DNA from: an uncultured Blautia sp.
Lineage (GTDB): Bacteria; Bacillota; Clostridia; Lachnospirales; Lachnospiraceae
Assembly: GCA_900549015.1 (NCBI GenBank)
Contig: URMH01000051.1
Location: 1-17,582 of the forward strand
Reading direction: 5' to 3'
DNA length: 17,582 nt
Shown here: positions 6,615 through 14,034 of the stretch, piece by piece
Position numbering within the stretch: position 1 is the stretch's first letter
Layout of the letters: each line of letters starts with the position of its first letter
Position numbers and translations under genes: made by a program
Notes under the pieces: model-generated
The model's input: only the letters and a program-made list of their open reading frames with translations
What the model was told of the DNA's origin: nothing
Database searches by the model: none

Positions 6615-9401
6615 CTATCTTGGCACTTCTACCATGATATATGCTTCTACCATATCATCTTCTTTTAAATCATTGAAGTTTTCAAATACAAGACCGCACT
6701 CGTATCCTGCTTTTACTTCTTTTACATCATCTTTAAATCTCTTGAGAGATGCAAGCTCTCCTTCGAAAATCTGCTCGCCTTCTCTGGAAATACGAACCTT
6801 GCAGTTTCTCTGGAAATAGCCGTCCAGAACATAGCTTCCTGCGATCGTACCGATACCGGAAGCCTTGAAGAGCTGGCGAACCTGTGCATGACCGATCACT
6901 TTCTCCTCAAATACAGGGTCAAGCATACCCTTCATGGCAGCTTCCACATCTTCGATCGCCTGGTAGATCACGCGGTACAGACGCATATCTACGCCTTCCT
7001 GCTCTGCAAGCTGTTTTGCAGTCGCATCCGGACGCACGTTAAATCCGATGATGATCGCATTTGAGGTTGCCGCAAGACTTACGTCAGATTCGTTGACAGC
7101 ACCAACACCGCCATGAATTACTTTTACTACAACTTCCTCGTTGGAAAGCTTTGTAAGACTCTGTTTTACTGCTTCCACAGAACCCTGTACGTCTGCTTTG
7201 ATAATAAGAGGAAGCTCTTTTAAATCGCTTGCCTGAATCTGATCAAAGAGATTATCAAGAGAGAGCTTGCCTTTTGTCTCTTCAAGAAGACGGTTCTTAT
7301 TCTCAGATACAAACGCTCCTGCGAAGTTTTTCGCCTCTTTATCACTGTCGAAGGACATGAGGATCTCACCTGCATTCGGAACGTCTCCGAGACCGAGGAT
7401 CTCAACCGGAGTAGACGGACCGGCTTCTTTTACTCTGCGTCCCTTATCATCCATCATGGCACGAACCTTACCGCTGCATGCGCCTGCCGCAATAAAGTCA
7501 CCAACATGAAGGGTTCCCTTCTGCACAAGGATTGTTGCCACAGGACCTTTTCCTTTGTCAAGCTGCGCCTCGATCACAAGGCCACGCACGGAACGTTTCG
7601 GATTTGCCTTAAGCTCGCATACCTCTGCTGTCAGAAGGATCATCTCAAGAAGGGTTTCGATTCCCTCTCCCGTATGTGCAGATACCGGAACAAAGATCGT
7701 ACTTCCGCCCCAGTCTTCCGGAATCAGTTCGTACTCGGAAAGTTCCTGTTTTACGCGCTCTACATTTGCGCTTGGCTTATCAATTTTATTGATGGCAACA
7801 ATGATCTCAACGCCTGCTGCCTTTGCATGGCTGATCGCCTCCACTGTCTGCGGCATCACGCCGTCGTCTGCTGCAACAACAAGAACTGCAATATCTGTGG
7901 AATTTGCACCACGCATACGCATGGCAGTAAACGCCTCATGTCCCGGTGTATCCAGGAATGTGATCTTCTGGTCATTTACGTTTACAACGTAAGCACCGAT
8001 ATGCTGTGTGATTCCGCCTGCCTCGCCTCTTGTCACGCTTGTATTTCTGATTGCATCAAGAAGAGAGGTTTTACCGTGGTCAACGTGACCCATGACACAT
8101 ACAACAGGAGGTCTTGGAACCATCTTGGATTCGTCTTCCTCTTCTTCTTTCAGAAGCTCCTCGATCACGTCCACTTTTTCTTCCTGTTCTGCAATAATAT
8201 CGTATTCCAGAGCGATTTCCTGCGCTTTTTCAAAATCGATCTCATGGTTTACCGTTACCATGATTCCCTGCATAAACAGTTTTTTCACAATGACAGACGG
8301 CTGCATTTTCATTGCCTCTGCAAGCTCGCGGATCGTCATTTTCTCCGGAAGCGTAATCTCCTTAACCTCCGGTTTTTTCTCTTCCTGTTTTGGCTGTGGG
8401 GTTGGTTTCTGAAGAGCTTTCGGAAGTCTCTGATTCTGGCGTCCGCCTCCCTGGTTCGGTCTTCTTCCGCCGCCCTGATTCTTCTCGAAATCTTTCTTCT
8501 TGTTCTTATTTTCTCTGTCGCGCTCTCTCTTGCTGTCCTTGGAAGTCTTGGTAAGCTCCGGTGCAAACGCCATATCTCCGGAACTGCCGCTCTTTCTTCC
8601 GCCCTGACGTCCGCCGCCGCGGTTCTGTCCGTTTCCGAAACGATTGTCACGGCTGCCGCCGTCTCTTCCGTCTCTTCCGTCTCTTCCTTCGCTTCTTCCC
8701 TGTCCTCCCTGGGGTCTTCCCTGAGAAAATCTTCCTCTGTTCTCACGGTTTTCTCTGTTTTCGCCAGGTCTTGCGCTGCGTCCTGCATTCTCTCCGCCTC
8801 TTACCGGACGGCTGTCTCTTCCCTCGCCATTTCTTGGAGAACGGTTCTGGAAACGGGAATTATCTCTTCTCTCGCCTCTCTCTCCTGCGCGGCTGTCTCT
8901 TGGTGCGCCTGTTCGGTTCTGTGCGCCGTTGTTTCTCTCTCCGCCTCTTGCCGGACGGCTTCCTGCACTTTCACTCTGTCTCTGAGAAGCATTTCCCTGA
9001 GGCGCTGCCTTTGCCTCCTGTGCCTTTCCATTCTGCTGACGTTTTTCATTATTTCCCTGCGGGCGCGCCGGCTTTTTGTCACCTGCCGGTTTCTTTCTGT
9101 TTTTTCCTCCGTCGCTTGCATTCTGTGCGTGGAATACACGGATAATGTTTTTCTTTTTCTTCGGTGTCTCCGCCTCTGCGTTCACCGCTGTTACCTTTTC
9201 TTCTGTCTTGGGAGTATCCAACTTTGTCATTTGCTCCTTTCCCATATTTCTAAATTTTTGTTTTACCATAGCAGCCTGTGCTTCGTCCACATTGCTCATG
9301 TGGCTTTTGACATCTACGCCGCCGGATTTTAAACATTCGATCACTTCTTTGTTCTGCCTGCCAAGTTCTTTGGCAAGCTCATGTACTCTGATTTTCGACA
9401 T
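6615..9401 (-). CDS. infB: Translation initiation factor IF-2
   Basis: IF2 is the GTPase that places initiator fMet-tRNA on the 30S subunit and drives subunit joining. The 928-residue protein has an N-terminal IF2_N domain (about 1-52), then a long, low-complexity, Arg/Gly/Asn/Gln-rich linker (about 80-345), and a second IF2_N domain (about 350-405). The G domain follows: GHVDHGKT (438-445), GGITQHIG (462-469), DTPGHEAF (484-491), NKID (538-541) and SAHTGEG (574-580). Domains II to IV, including the C-terminal fMet-tRNA-binding part, complete the protein. AAGGAGG lies 7 nt before the ATG at 9401, an excellent ribosome binding site 37 nt after ylxQ. The linker contains in-frame DNA repeats. 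A long opposite-strand frame over this gene reflects base composition, not a gene. Confidence 0.98.
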   Translation of the reverse strand: MSKIRVHELAKELGRQNKEVIECLKSGGVDVKSHMSNVDEAQAAMVKQKFRNMGKEQMTKLDTPKTEEKVTAVNAEAETPKKKKNIIRVFHAQNASDGGKNRKKPAGDKKPARPQGNNEKRQQNGKAQEAKAAPQGNASQRQSESAGSRPARGGERNNGAQNRTGAPRDSRAGERGERRDNSRFQNRSPRNGEGRDSRPVRGGENAGRSARPGENRENRENRGRFSQGRPQGGQGRSEGRDGRDGRDGGSRDNRFGNGQNRGGGRQGGRKSGSSGDMAFAPELTKTSKDSKRERDRENKNKKKDFEKNQGGGRRPNQGGGRQNQRLPKALQKPTPQPKQEEKKPEVKEITLPEKMTIRELAEAMKMQPSVIVKKLFMQGIMVTVNHEIDFEKAQEIALEYDIIAEQEEKVDVIEELLKEEEEDESKMVPRPPVVCVMGHVDHGKTSLLDAIRNTSVTRGEAGGITQHIGAYVVNVNDQKITFLDTPGHEAFTAMRMRGANSTDIAVLVVAADDGVMPQTVEAISHAKAAGVEIIVAINKIDKPSANVERVKQELSEYELIPEDWGGSTIFVPVSAHTGEGIETLLEMILLTAEVCELKANPKRSVRGLVIEAQLDKGKGPVATILVQKGTLHVGDFIAAGACSGKVRAMMDDKGRRVKEAGPSTPVEILGLGDVPNAGEILMSFDSDKEAKNFAGAFVSENKNRLLEETKGKLSLDNLFDQIQASDLKELPLIIKADVQGSVEAVKQSLTKLSNEEVVVKVIHGGVGAVNESDVSLAATSNAIIIGFNVRPDATAKQLAEQEGVDMRLYRVIYQAIEDVEAAMKGMLDPVFEEKVIGHAQVRQLFKASGIGTIAGSYVLDGYFQRNCKVRISREGEQIFEGELASLKRFKDDVKEVKAGYECGLVFENFNDLKEDDMVEAYIMVEVPR
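8661..8687. repeat. Three tandem 9-bp units in the infB linker
   Basis: The unit GTCTCTTCC (plus strand) occurs three times head to tail without mismatch. Read on the coding (minus) strand it encodes repeating Gly-Arg-Asp, giving GRDGRDGRD around infB residues 239-247. In-frame copy changes would alter linker length without disrupting IF2. Confidence 0.85.
8790..8960. repeat. 24-bp near-identical direct repeats, 147 bp apart, in the infB linker
   Basis: The stretches 8790-8813 and 8937-8960 differ at one base and are offset by 147 bp, exactly 49 codons. They encode SRPVRGGE and SRPARGGE in the IF2 linker (starting at residues 197 and 148). This indicates an in-frame segmental duplication followed by divergence of the intervening sequence. 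Confidence 0.75.
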
Positions 9402-9438
9402 TTACATACCTCCTTCAGTAGCACGATGTCCTTTCGAA

Positions 9439-9744
9439 CTATTTTTCCAGTTCCTTCATAATTGCTTTCGCAAAATTTTCATCCTGTACGGCAAGACAGG
9501 CACGGTATTCTTTTCCCATTGCCCTGCCCAGGCTTTCCTTATCTCCATGAAAATAAATCGGAACCTGGTAAAAACTGCACATATTCCGAAATTTCTTTTT
9601 CGTGTTTTCAGAGGCATCTTCTGCTGCCACAACAAGAAATCCATTTCCTGTTTTCACGGATTTTTCAGTGGAAAATTCTCCGCTTACTGTTTTTCCCGCT
9701 TTTGTGGCAAGTCCTATCAAAGATAAAATTTTACTGTTTGTCAA
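9439..9744 (-). CDS. ylxQ: L7Ae/L30e-family RNA-binding protein (YlxQ)
   Basis: A small protein of the ribosomal L7Ae family, whose members bind kink-turn RNA. The Bacillus subtilis YlxQ relative occupies the same operon position; its precise role is not settled. The product starts TNSKILSLIGLATKAGKTVSGE and has the family elements GLATKAGKTVSGE, LVVAAEDASENTKKK and VPIYFHG. No ATG is available. I chose the TTG at 9744 because AAGGAG lies 10 nt upstream and the resulting 101-residue protein begins where homologues do. The upstream TTG at 9753 would add three residues, but it sits 1 nt from the same AAGGAG, which is too close. With the chosen start it overlaps rnpM by 14 nt, so its ribosome binding site lies inside rnpM and translation is probably coupled. 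Confidence 0.9.
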   Translation of the reverse strand: MTNSKILSLIGLATKAGKTVSGEFSTEKSVKTGNGFLVVAAEDASENTKKKFRNMCSFYQVPIYFHGDKESLGRAMGKEYRACLAVQDENFAKAIMKELEK

Positions 9745-10009
9745 TCTGTGCAAACTCCTTTTTCAGCTCTTCATAAACAGCTTCCGGGATCTGCGTCTTC
9801 AAAGACCTTTCCAGACCGCGATTTTTCACGGCCTTTTCCAGACACTCTGAAGAACGGCATATATAAGCGCCGCGTCCGTTCTTTCTGCCTGTGGCGTCAA
9901 GAAAGATTTCGCCTTCCGCTGTTTTTAAGACTCTGATCATTTCTTTTTTATTTTTCATTTCCCTGCAGCCGGTACACTGGCGCATGGGAATTTTTCCCTT
10001 TGTGCTCAT
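9731..10009 (-). CDS. rnpM: YlxR family RNA-binding protein / RNase P modulator RnpM
   Basis: A 92-residue member of the YlxR (DUF448) family, almost always encoded between nusA and ylxQ/infB in Firmicutes. The Bacillus subtilis protein has been renamed RnpM because it binds RNase P RNA and modulates RNase P. Visible landmarks are the N-terminal PMRQCTGCREM (8-18, with cysteines C12 and C15), the GRKNGRGAYIC segment (41-51) and a basic, helical C-terminal part. The ATG overlaps the nusA stop in an ATGA, the standard 4-nt coupling. The following ylxQ gene overlaps its 3' end. Confidence 0.94.
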   Translation of the reverse strand: MSTKGKIPMRQCTGCREMKNKKEMIRVLKTAEGEIFLDATGRKNGRGAYICRSSECLEKAVKNRGLERSLKTQIPEAVYEELKKEFAQIDKQ

Positions 10010-11139
10010 ACTTCTTCTGCCGCTTCTTCCGGCTCCTCTTCCAAAGTATCGTCAGAAGCTGCTTCCTCTGCCGGTTCTTCCTCATAGTCATAGAAATCGC
10101 CGGATTCTCTTGCCTGTGTCTCGCTCTTAATATCAATCTTAAATCCTGTCAGTCTTGCTGCAAGACGGGCATTCTGTCCCTCCTTGCCGATTGCAAGAGA
10201 AAGCTGATAATCCGGAACTACAACAAGCGCAGTTTTTTCATCCGGATCTGCCATAACTGCGATTACTTTTGCAGGACTTAAAGCATTTTCAATTAAGATC
10301 GCCGGATTCTCGTCCCAGTTGATAATATCGATCTTTTCTCCGCGAAGCTCATTGACAATGGCTCCTACACGGGCACCGTTCATACCGACACATGCGCCTA
10401 CCGGATCTACATCCGGGTCGTTGCTCCACACTGCAATCTTAGTACGGGAGCCAGCCTCACGTGCAATGCTCTTAATTTCCACTGTTCCGTCTTTTACCTC
10501 TGCAACCTCAGACTCAAACAGCCTCTTTACAAGTCCCGGGTGCGTTCTGGAAACAAGAATGCGTGGTCCTTTCGGTGTATCCTTTACCTCCAGAATGTAT
10601 ACTTTAATATGTTCTGTCGGTTTAAATACTTCTCCCTTTACCTGCTCGTTCTCGCTTAATACAGCATCTGCCTTTCCAAGGTTAATGCTTACATTCTTGC
10701 CCATTACACGCTGTACAATACCGGTTACTACTTCTTTTTCAATTCCGTAATACTGATCGTAAAGAACTTTTCTTTCCTCTTCACGGATTTTCTGAAGAAT
10801 TACGTTCTTTGCATTCTGTGTTGCAATACGTCCGAATTCTTTTGACTGGATCTGTACTTTTACAACGTCTCCCACTTCTGCATTTACGTTTATTTTCTGC
10901 GCTTCCGCCAGAGAAATCTCAAGTGCCGGATCTTCCACAAACTCGGCTACTGTTCTGTCTGCATACACACTGAAGTCACAGGTTTCCGGATTAATGGATA
11001 CATGTACGTTATCAGCCTTTCCAAAGTGATTTTTACATGCCTGGATCAAAGACTGCTCAATCGCCTCCAGAAGGGTATCCTTGCTGATATTTTTTTCCTT
11101 TTCCAGAACATCCAGCGCTTCCATTAACTCTCTGTTCAT
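10006..11139 (-). CDS. nusA: Transcription termination/antitermination protein NusA
   Basis: NusA binds RNA polymerase and nascent RNA, affecting pausing, intrinsic termination and rRNA antitermination. Order of domains in the 377 residues: N-terminal polymerase-binding domain (about 1-125), S1 domain (about 135-200), KH1 (GACVGMNGARV at 248-258) and KH2 (AIGKEGQNARLAARL at 316-330). It ends in a Glu-rich acidic tail (about 345-377) in place of the AR repeats seen in proteobacteria; this short form is normal for Firmicutes, although the acidic tail is an addition. AGGAGG stands 11 nt before the ATG, a somewhat long spacing. It follows rimP by 38 nt and overlaps rnpM by 4 nt. Confidence 0.98.
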   Translation of the reverse strand: MNRELMEALDVLEKEKNISKDTLLEAIEQSLIQACKNHFGKADNVHVSINPETCDFSVYADRTVAEFVEDPALEISLAEAQKINVNAEVGDVVKVQIQSKEFGRIATQNAKNVILQKIREEERKVLYDQYYGIEKEVVTGIVQRVMGKNVSINLGKADAVLSENEQVKGEVFKPTEHIKVYILEVKDTPKGPRILVSRTHPGLVKRLFESEVAEVKDGTVEIKSIAREAGSRTKIAVWSNDPDVDPVGACVGMNGARVGAIVNELRGEKIDIINWDENPAILIENALSPAKVIAVMADPDEKTALVVVPDYQLSLAIGKEGQNARLAARLTGFKIDIKSETQARESGDFYDYEEEPAEEAASDDTLEEEPEEAAEEV

Positions 11140-11177
11140 TTTTTTCTTTTCCTCCTAATTTTGTTAAAAGCTGAGTT

Positions 11178-11642
11178 TTAAAATTCAATCGCCAGCCTGA
11201 TGAGTGCAATGTCTTTTCTGTCAAAGGTTCTTGTCTCCTCATCTTCCTGGATTGTCACTGTACTGCTGTCATATGCGGTTAAAACACCACAGAATTCTTT
11301 TTGTTTTTCGATTGGCCGGTAGGTCCGCACCTCCACCAGCTTGCCCATGCTTCTTGCAAAATCCTTTTCCTTTTTCAGTGGCCTGTCAAGTCCCGGGGAA
11401 CTGATTTCCATAATGTAACTGTCCTCAATAAAGTCCTTCTCGTCCAGCTTATCGCTGAAAATACGACTTACTGCCTCACAGTCGTTTACGGTAATACCGC
11501 CCGGTTTATCAATATATCCCCGGAGATACCAGTTTCCCGCCTCTTTTACGTATTCCACATCTACAAGCTCAAATCCGCAGCCTTCTACAATAGGAGTAAG
11601 AAGTGTTCCTGCATACTTCTCGTATTCCTCCCGCCTGCTCAT
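11178..11642 (-). CDS. rimP: Ribosome maturation factor RimP
   Basis: RimP is needed for 30S subunit maturation and heads the nusA operon in most bacteria. The product matches the family: N-terminal alpha/beta domain with GFELVDVEYVKEAGNWYLR and the IDKPGGITVNDCEAVSR motif, then the DSYIMEISSPGLDRPLK motif, and a C-terminal Sm-like domain ending in IALIRLAIEF. I chose the ATG at 11642 (154 residues), because AGGTGG ends 5 nt before it and homologues begin MS(K/R)REEYE. The in-frame GTG at 11651 lies inside that ribosome binding site. A hairpin leader and an extended -10 promoter lie upstream. Confidence 0.96.
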   Translation of the reverse strand: MSRREEYEKYAGTLLTPIVEGCGFELVDVEYVKEAGNWYLRGYIDKPGGITVNDCEAVSRIFSDKLDEKDFIEDSYIMEISSPGLDRPLKKEKDFARSMGKLVEVRTYRPIEKQKEFCGVLTAYDSSTVTIQEDEETRTFDRKDIALIRLAIEF

Positions 11643-11672
11643 GTTTCCCACCTGCCTTTCTTATTTCAGCAA

Positions 11673-11700
11673 ATAGGAGTGGGCAAATGCCCACTCCTAT
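11673..11700 (-). other. Perfect 12-13 bp hairpin in the rimP operon leader
   Basis: ATAGGAGTGGGC (11673-11684) is exactly complementary to GCCCACTCCTAT (11689-11700), closing on a 4-nt loop. In the minus direction it is followed only by ATTTGCTG, a weak U tract. It lies between the predicted promoter and rimP, so it is transcribed by both the parC read-through and the rimP promoter. It could be a weak terminator for parE-parC, an attenuator, or a 5' stabilising structure. Confidence 0.6.
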
Positions 11701-11727
11701 GCCGGTAACCTCTAAGTTTCTTTCTCT

Positions 11728-11756
11728 ATTCTAACACCAATATCCGGGAAATGCAA
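11728..11756 (-). promoter_or_regulatory. Extended -10 promoter of the rimP-nusA-infB operon
   Basis: On the minus strand TTGCAT (11756-11751) and TAGAAT (11733-11728) are 17 nt apart, and the -10 is preceded by TGT, giving an extended -10 (TGTTAGAAT). The -35 is weak (TTG only), which the extended -10 can offset. Expected start near 11721, leaving a leader of about 78 nt that contains the 11673-11700 hairpin. Confidence 0.6.
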
Positions 11757-11773
11757 GCTTTTTCCTGACTTTT

Positions 11774-14020
11774 TCAGATTCTTGGCTTAATTCCTTTTGT
11801 ATCGCGCTTTCCAAGACGTACTTTATGGAGAGGATATTCTTTATTCCCATAAGAAATCGAGTATTCCTTATGTCCTTCCAGAAGATATGCGTGTTCCAGT
11901 TTGTCCCCTTCTGCAAGCTTCATTCCTCTCACGCCAACTGCCGTCTTTTTCATGGAAGCCACTTCCTGCTTCAAAAACCTTAAAAAGCTTCCTCCGGCAC
12001 TCTGCAGCACCACATGCTCCATCTCATCTGCAGGCGCCACAAAAATAAGCTTATCCCCCTCCGCAAGCTTCGTGGAGGCAATGGTTCTTTTTGATACATT
12101 AAATTCTGCACCGTCTACCAGCTTACACATGGACATTTCCGTAACAAAAAGAAGTCTGCTCTGTCCGATCCTGGAAACAGGCGCAACATACAGCATCTGT
12201 TCTGCCCCGCTGTCGTAATTGCTCAGATTATCTGCGGGAACGCCCTTATCTCGGAAGCGTCCCATAGGAATATCTGCCGCCTTTATGGTGTGCATTTTCC
12301 CCGCGTCTGTGAAAATACAGATTTTATCTGTATTCATACAGGTAAACACAAATTTATTTTCTCCGTGGGCAGCCTCTTTATTTCTCTCATAAGCTGCCCT
12401 GTCAATGAGTTTCATATATCCGAAGCGGTCCATTAAGAAGCAGACTTCCATCTCTTCCATCTTTTTCTCCTCGTAAACAGCCTCTTCCCCGTTTTCGATT
12501 GCTGTCTTTCTCGGAGTTCCGTACTCTTTTTTAATAGAATCCAGCTCTTTTGTGATCACACCTGCCATAGAATCGTAATTTTCCAGAATATCCTGATAGC
12601 GCTCTATGTTTTTCATGGTTTTTTCGTATTCTGCTTCCAGAGCCTCCATCTCCAGACCAATCAGACGATAAAGGCGCATATCCAGAATCGCAGTCGCCTG
12701 GTTTTCTGTAAAGCGAAGCTTTGACGCCGCCTTCTCCCCTGTCTTTGTCCGGAAACGGATTCCCTCTGTCACGCCGCTTACAAGACACTTCTTCACCTGC
12801 TCTCTGTTCTTGCTGCCGCGAAGGATCTCAATGATCAGGTCAATGACGTCACATGCCTTGATAAGACCTTCCTGGATTTCTTTCTTCTCCAGTTCTCTTG
12901 AAAGAAGAGTATTGTACTTTCTTGTTGTGATCTCAAAGAGAAATTCCACATGATACTCGATGACTTTTTTAAGACTTAATGTCTCCGGTCTTCCGTTTGC
13001 CACAGCAAGCATATTTACGCCGAAGGTATCCTCAAGCCTTGTTTTTTTGTAAAGCATATTTGTAAGATTTTCCACATCTGCATCGCGTTTCAGTTCCAGA
13101 ACAATGCGTATCCCCTCTTTTGAGGACTGATTGGAAATATCTACTATATCCGTAGTTTTTTTCGTCTCCACAAGGGATGCTACATCATTTAAAAACTTTC
13201 CGATATTTGCTCCCAGCATGGTATACGGAATTTCTGTGATCACAAGCTGGCGTCTGCCGCCTTTTAATTTTTCAACCTCTACTTTTCCTCGGAGACGGAT
13301 TTTTCCGGTTCCCGTCTCGTATATTTTCAGAAGTTCGTCTTTATTAATGACGATTCCCCCCGTTGGAAAATCCGGGCCTTTTAAATAGCGCATCAGCCCT
13401 TTTACACTGATGTCATTGTTTTTCATATAGGCTTTTACCGCATCTGCCACTTCACCCAGATTGTGCGATGGAATACTGGTTGCCATACCGACTGCAATTC
13501 CCTCCGCTCCATTTACGAGAAGATTGGGAATCCGCACGGGAAGAACCTCCGGTTCTTTCTCTGTCTCATCAAAGTTCGGGAGAAAATCCACCACATTTTT
13601 ATCAAGGTCCTCAAGGAACACCTCCTGGGTCAGCTTTTCCAGACGTGCTTCTGTGTATCGCATGGCAGCCGCGCCGTCTCCTTCTATGGAACCGAAGTTT
13701 CCGTGACCGTCTACAAGAGTTTTCCCTTTTTTAAACTCCTGCGCCATAACAACAAGCGCCTCATAAATAGAGCTGTCTCCGTGAGGGTGATATTTACCCA
13801 TTGTGTCACCCACAATACGGGCACATTTTCTGTATGGTCTGTCGTAACGGATCCCAAGTTCATACATATCATAGAGGGTTCTTCTCTGTACCGGCTTTAA
13901 ACCGTCCCGCACATCCGGAAGAGCCCTCGATACAATTACGCTCATGGCATAGTCAATATAAGACTTCTGCATGATCTCCGAATAATCTGTGCGGATAATA
14001 TTGTCCTGTTTTGTTTCCAT
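11774..14020 (-). CDS. parC: Type IIA topoisomerase subunit A, topoisomerase IV (ParC)-like
   Basis: The DNA-cleaving subunit of a type IIA topoisomerase, which passes one duplex through another with ParE. The 748 residues include the breakage-reunion domain with catalytic Y122 in AAMRYTEARL, and the quinolone-target region ARIVGDTMGKYHPHGDSSIYEA. In that region S83 and E87 (same numbering as E. coli GyrA) are the residue types of drug-sensitive enzymes. A coiled-coil tower follows (about 365-495), then a degenerate beta-pinwheel C-terminal domain (about 515-748). No GyrA box (QRRGGKG) is visible, which favours a topoisomerase IV-like decatenase over a supercoiling gyrase; GVRGMKL remains as one blade motif. 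The ATG at 14020 is 14 nt after parE; AGGAG overlaps the parE stop. Annotation as a second GyrA is possible. Confidence 0.92.
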   Translation of the reverse strand: METKQDNIIRTDYSEIMQKSYIDYAMSVIVSRALPDVRDGLKPVQRRTLYDMYELGIRYDRPYRKCARIVGDTMGKYHPHGDSSIYEALVVMAQEFKKGKTLVDGHGNFGSIEGDGAAAMRYTEARLEKLTQEVFLEDLDKNVVDFLPNFDETEKEPEVLPVRIPNLLVNGAEGIAVGMATSIPSHNLGEVADAVKAYMKNNDISVKGLMRYLKGPDFPTGGIVINKDELLKIYETGTGKIRLRGKVEVEKLKGGRRQLVITEIPYTMLGANIGKFLNDVASLVETKKTTDIVDISNQSSKEGIRIVLELKRDADVENLTNMLYKKTRLEDTFGVNMLAVANGRPETLSLKKVIEYHVEFLFEITTRKYNTLLSRELEKKEIQEGLIKACDVIDLIIEILRGSKNREQVKKCLVSGVTEGIRFRTKTGEKAASKLRFTENQATAILDMRLYRLIGLEMEALEAEYEKTMKNIERYQDILENYDSMAGVITKELDSIKKEYGTPRKTAIENGEEAVYEEKKMEEMEVCFLMDRFGYMKLIDRAAYERNKEAAHGENKFVFTCMNTDKICIFTDAGKMHTIKAADIPMGRFRDKGVPADNLSNYDSGAEQMLYVAPVSRIGQSRLLFVTEMSMCKLVDGAEFNVSKRTIASTKLAEGDKLIFVAPADEMEHVVLQSAGGSFLRFLKQEVASMKKTAVGVRGMKLAEGDKLEHAYLLEGHKEYSISYGNKEYPLHKVRLGKRDTKGIKPRI

Positions 14021-14034
14021 AATCCATCTATCTC

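Noticed and set aside
7506..9332. A 608-codon open frame on the plus strand, opposite infB
   Set aside because: The predicted protein is Ser/Leu/Cys/Phe-rich nonsense with no recognisable domain and no ribosome binding site; it arises because the Arg/Gly-rich linker and biased third positions of infB avoid stops on the other strand.
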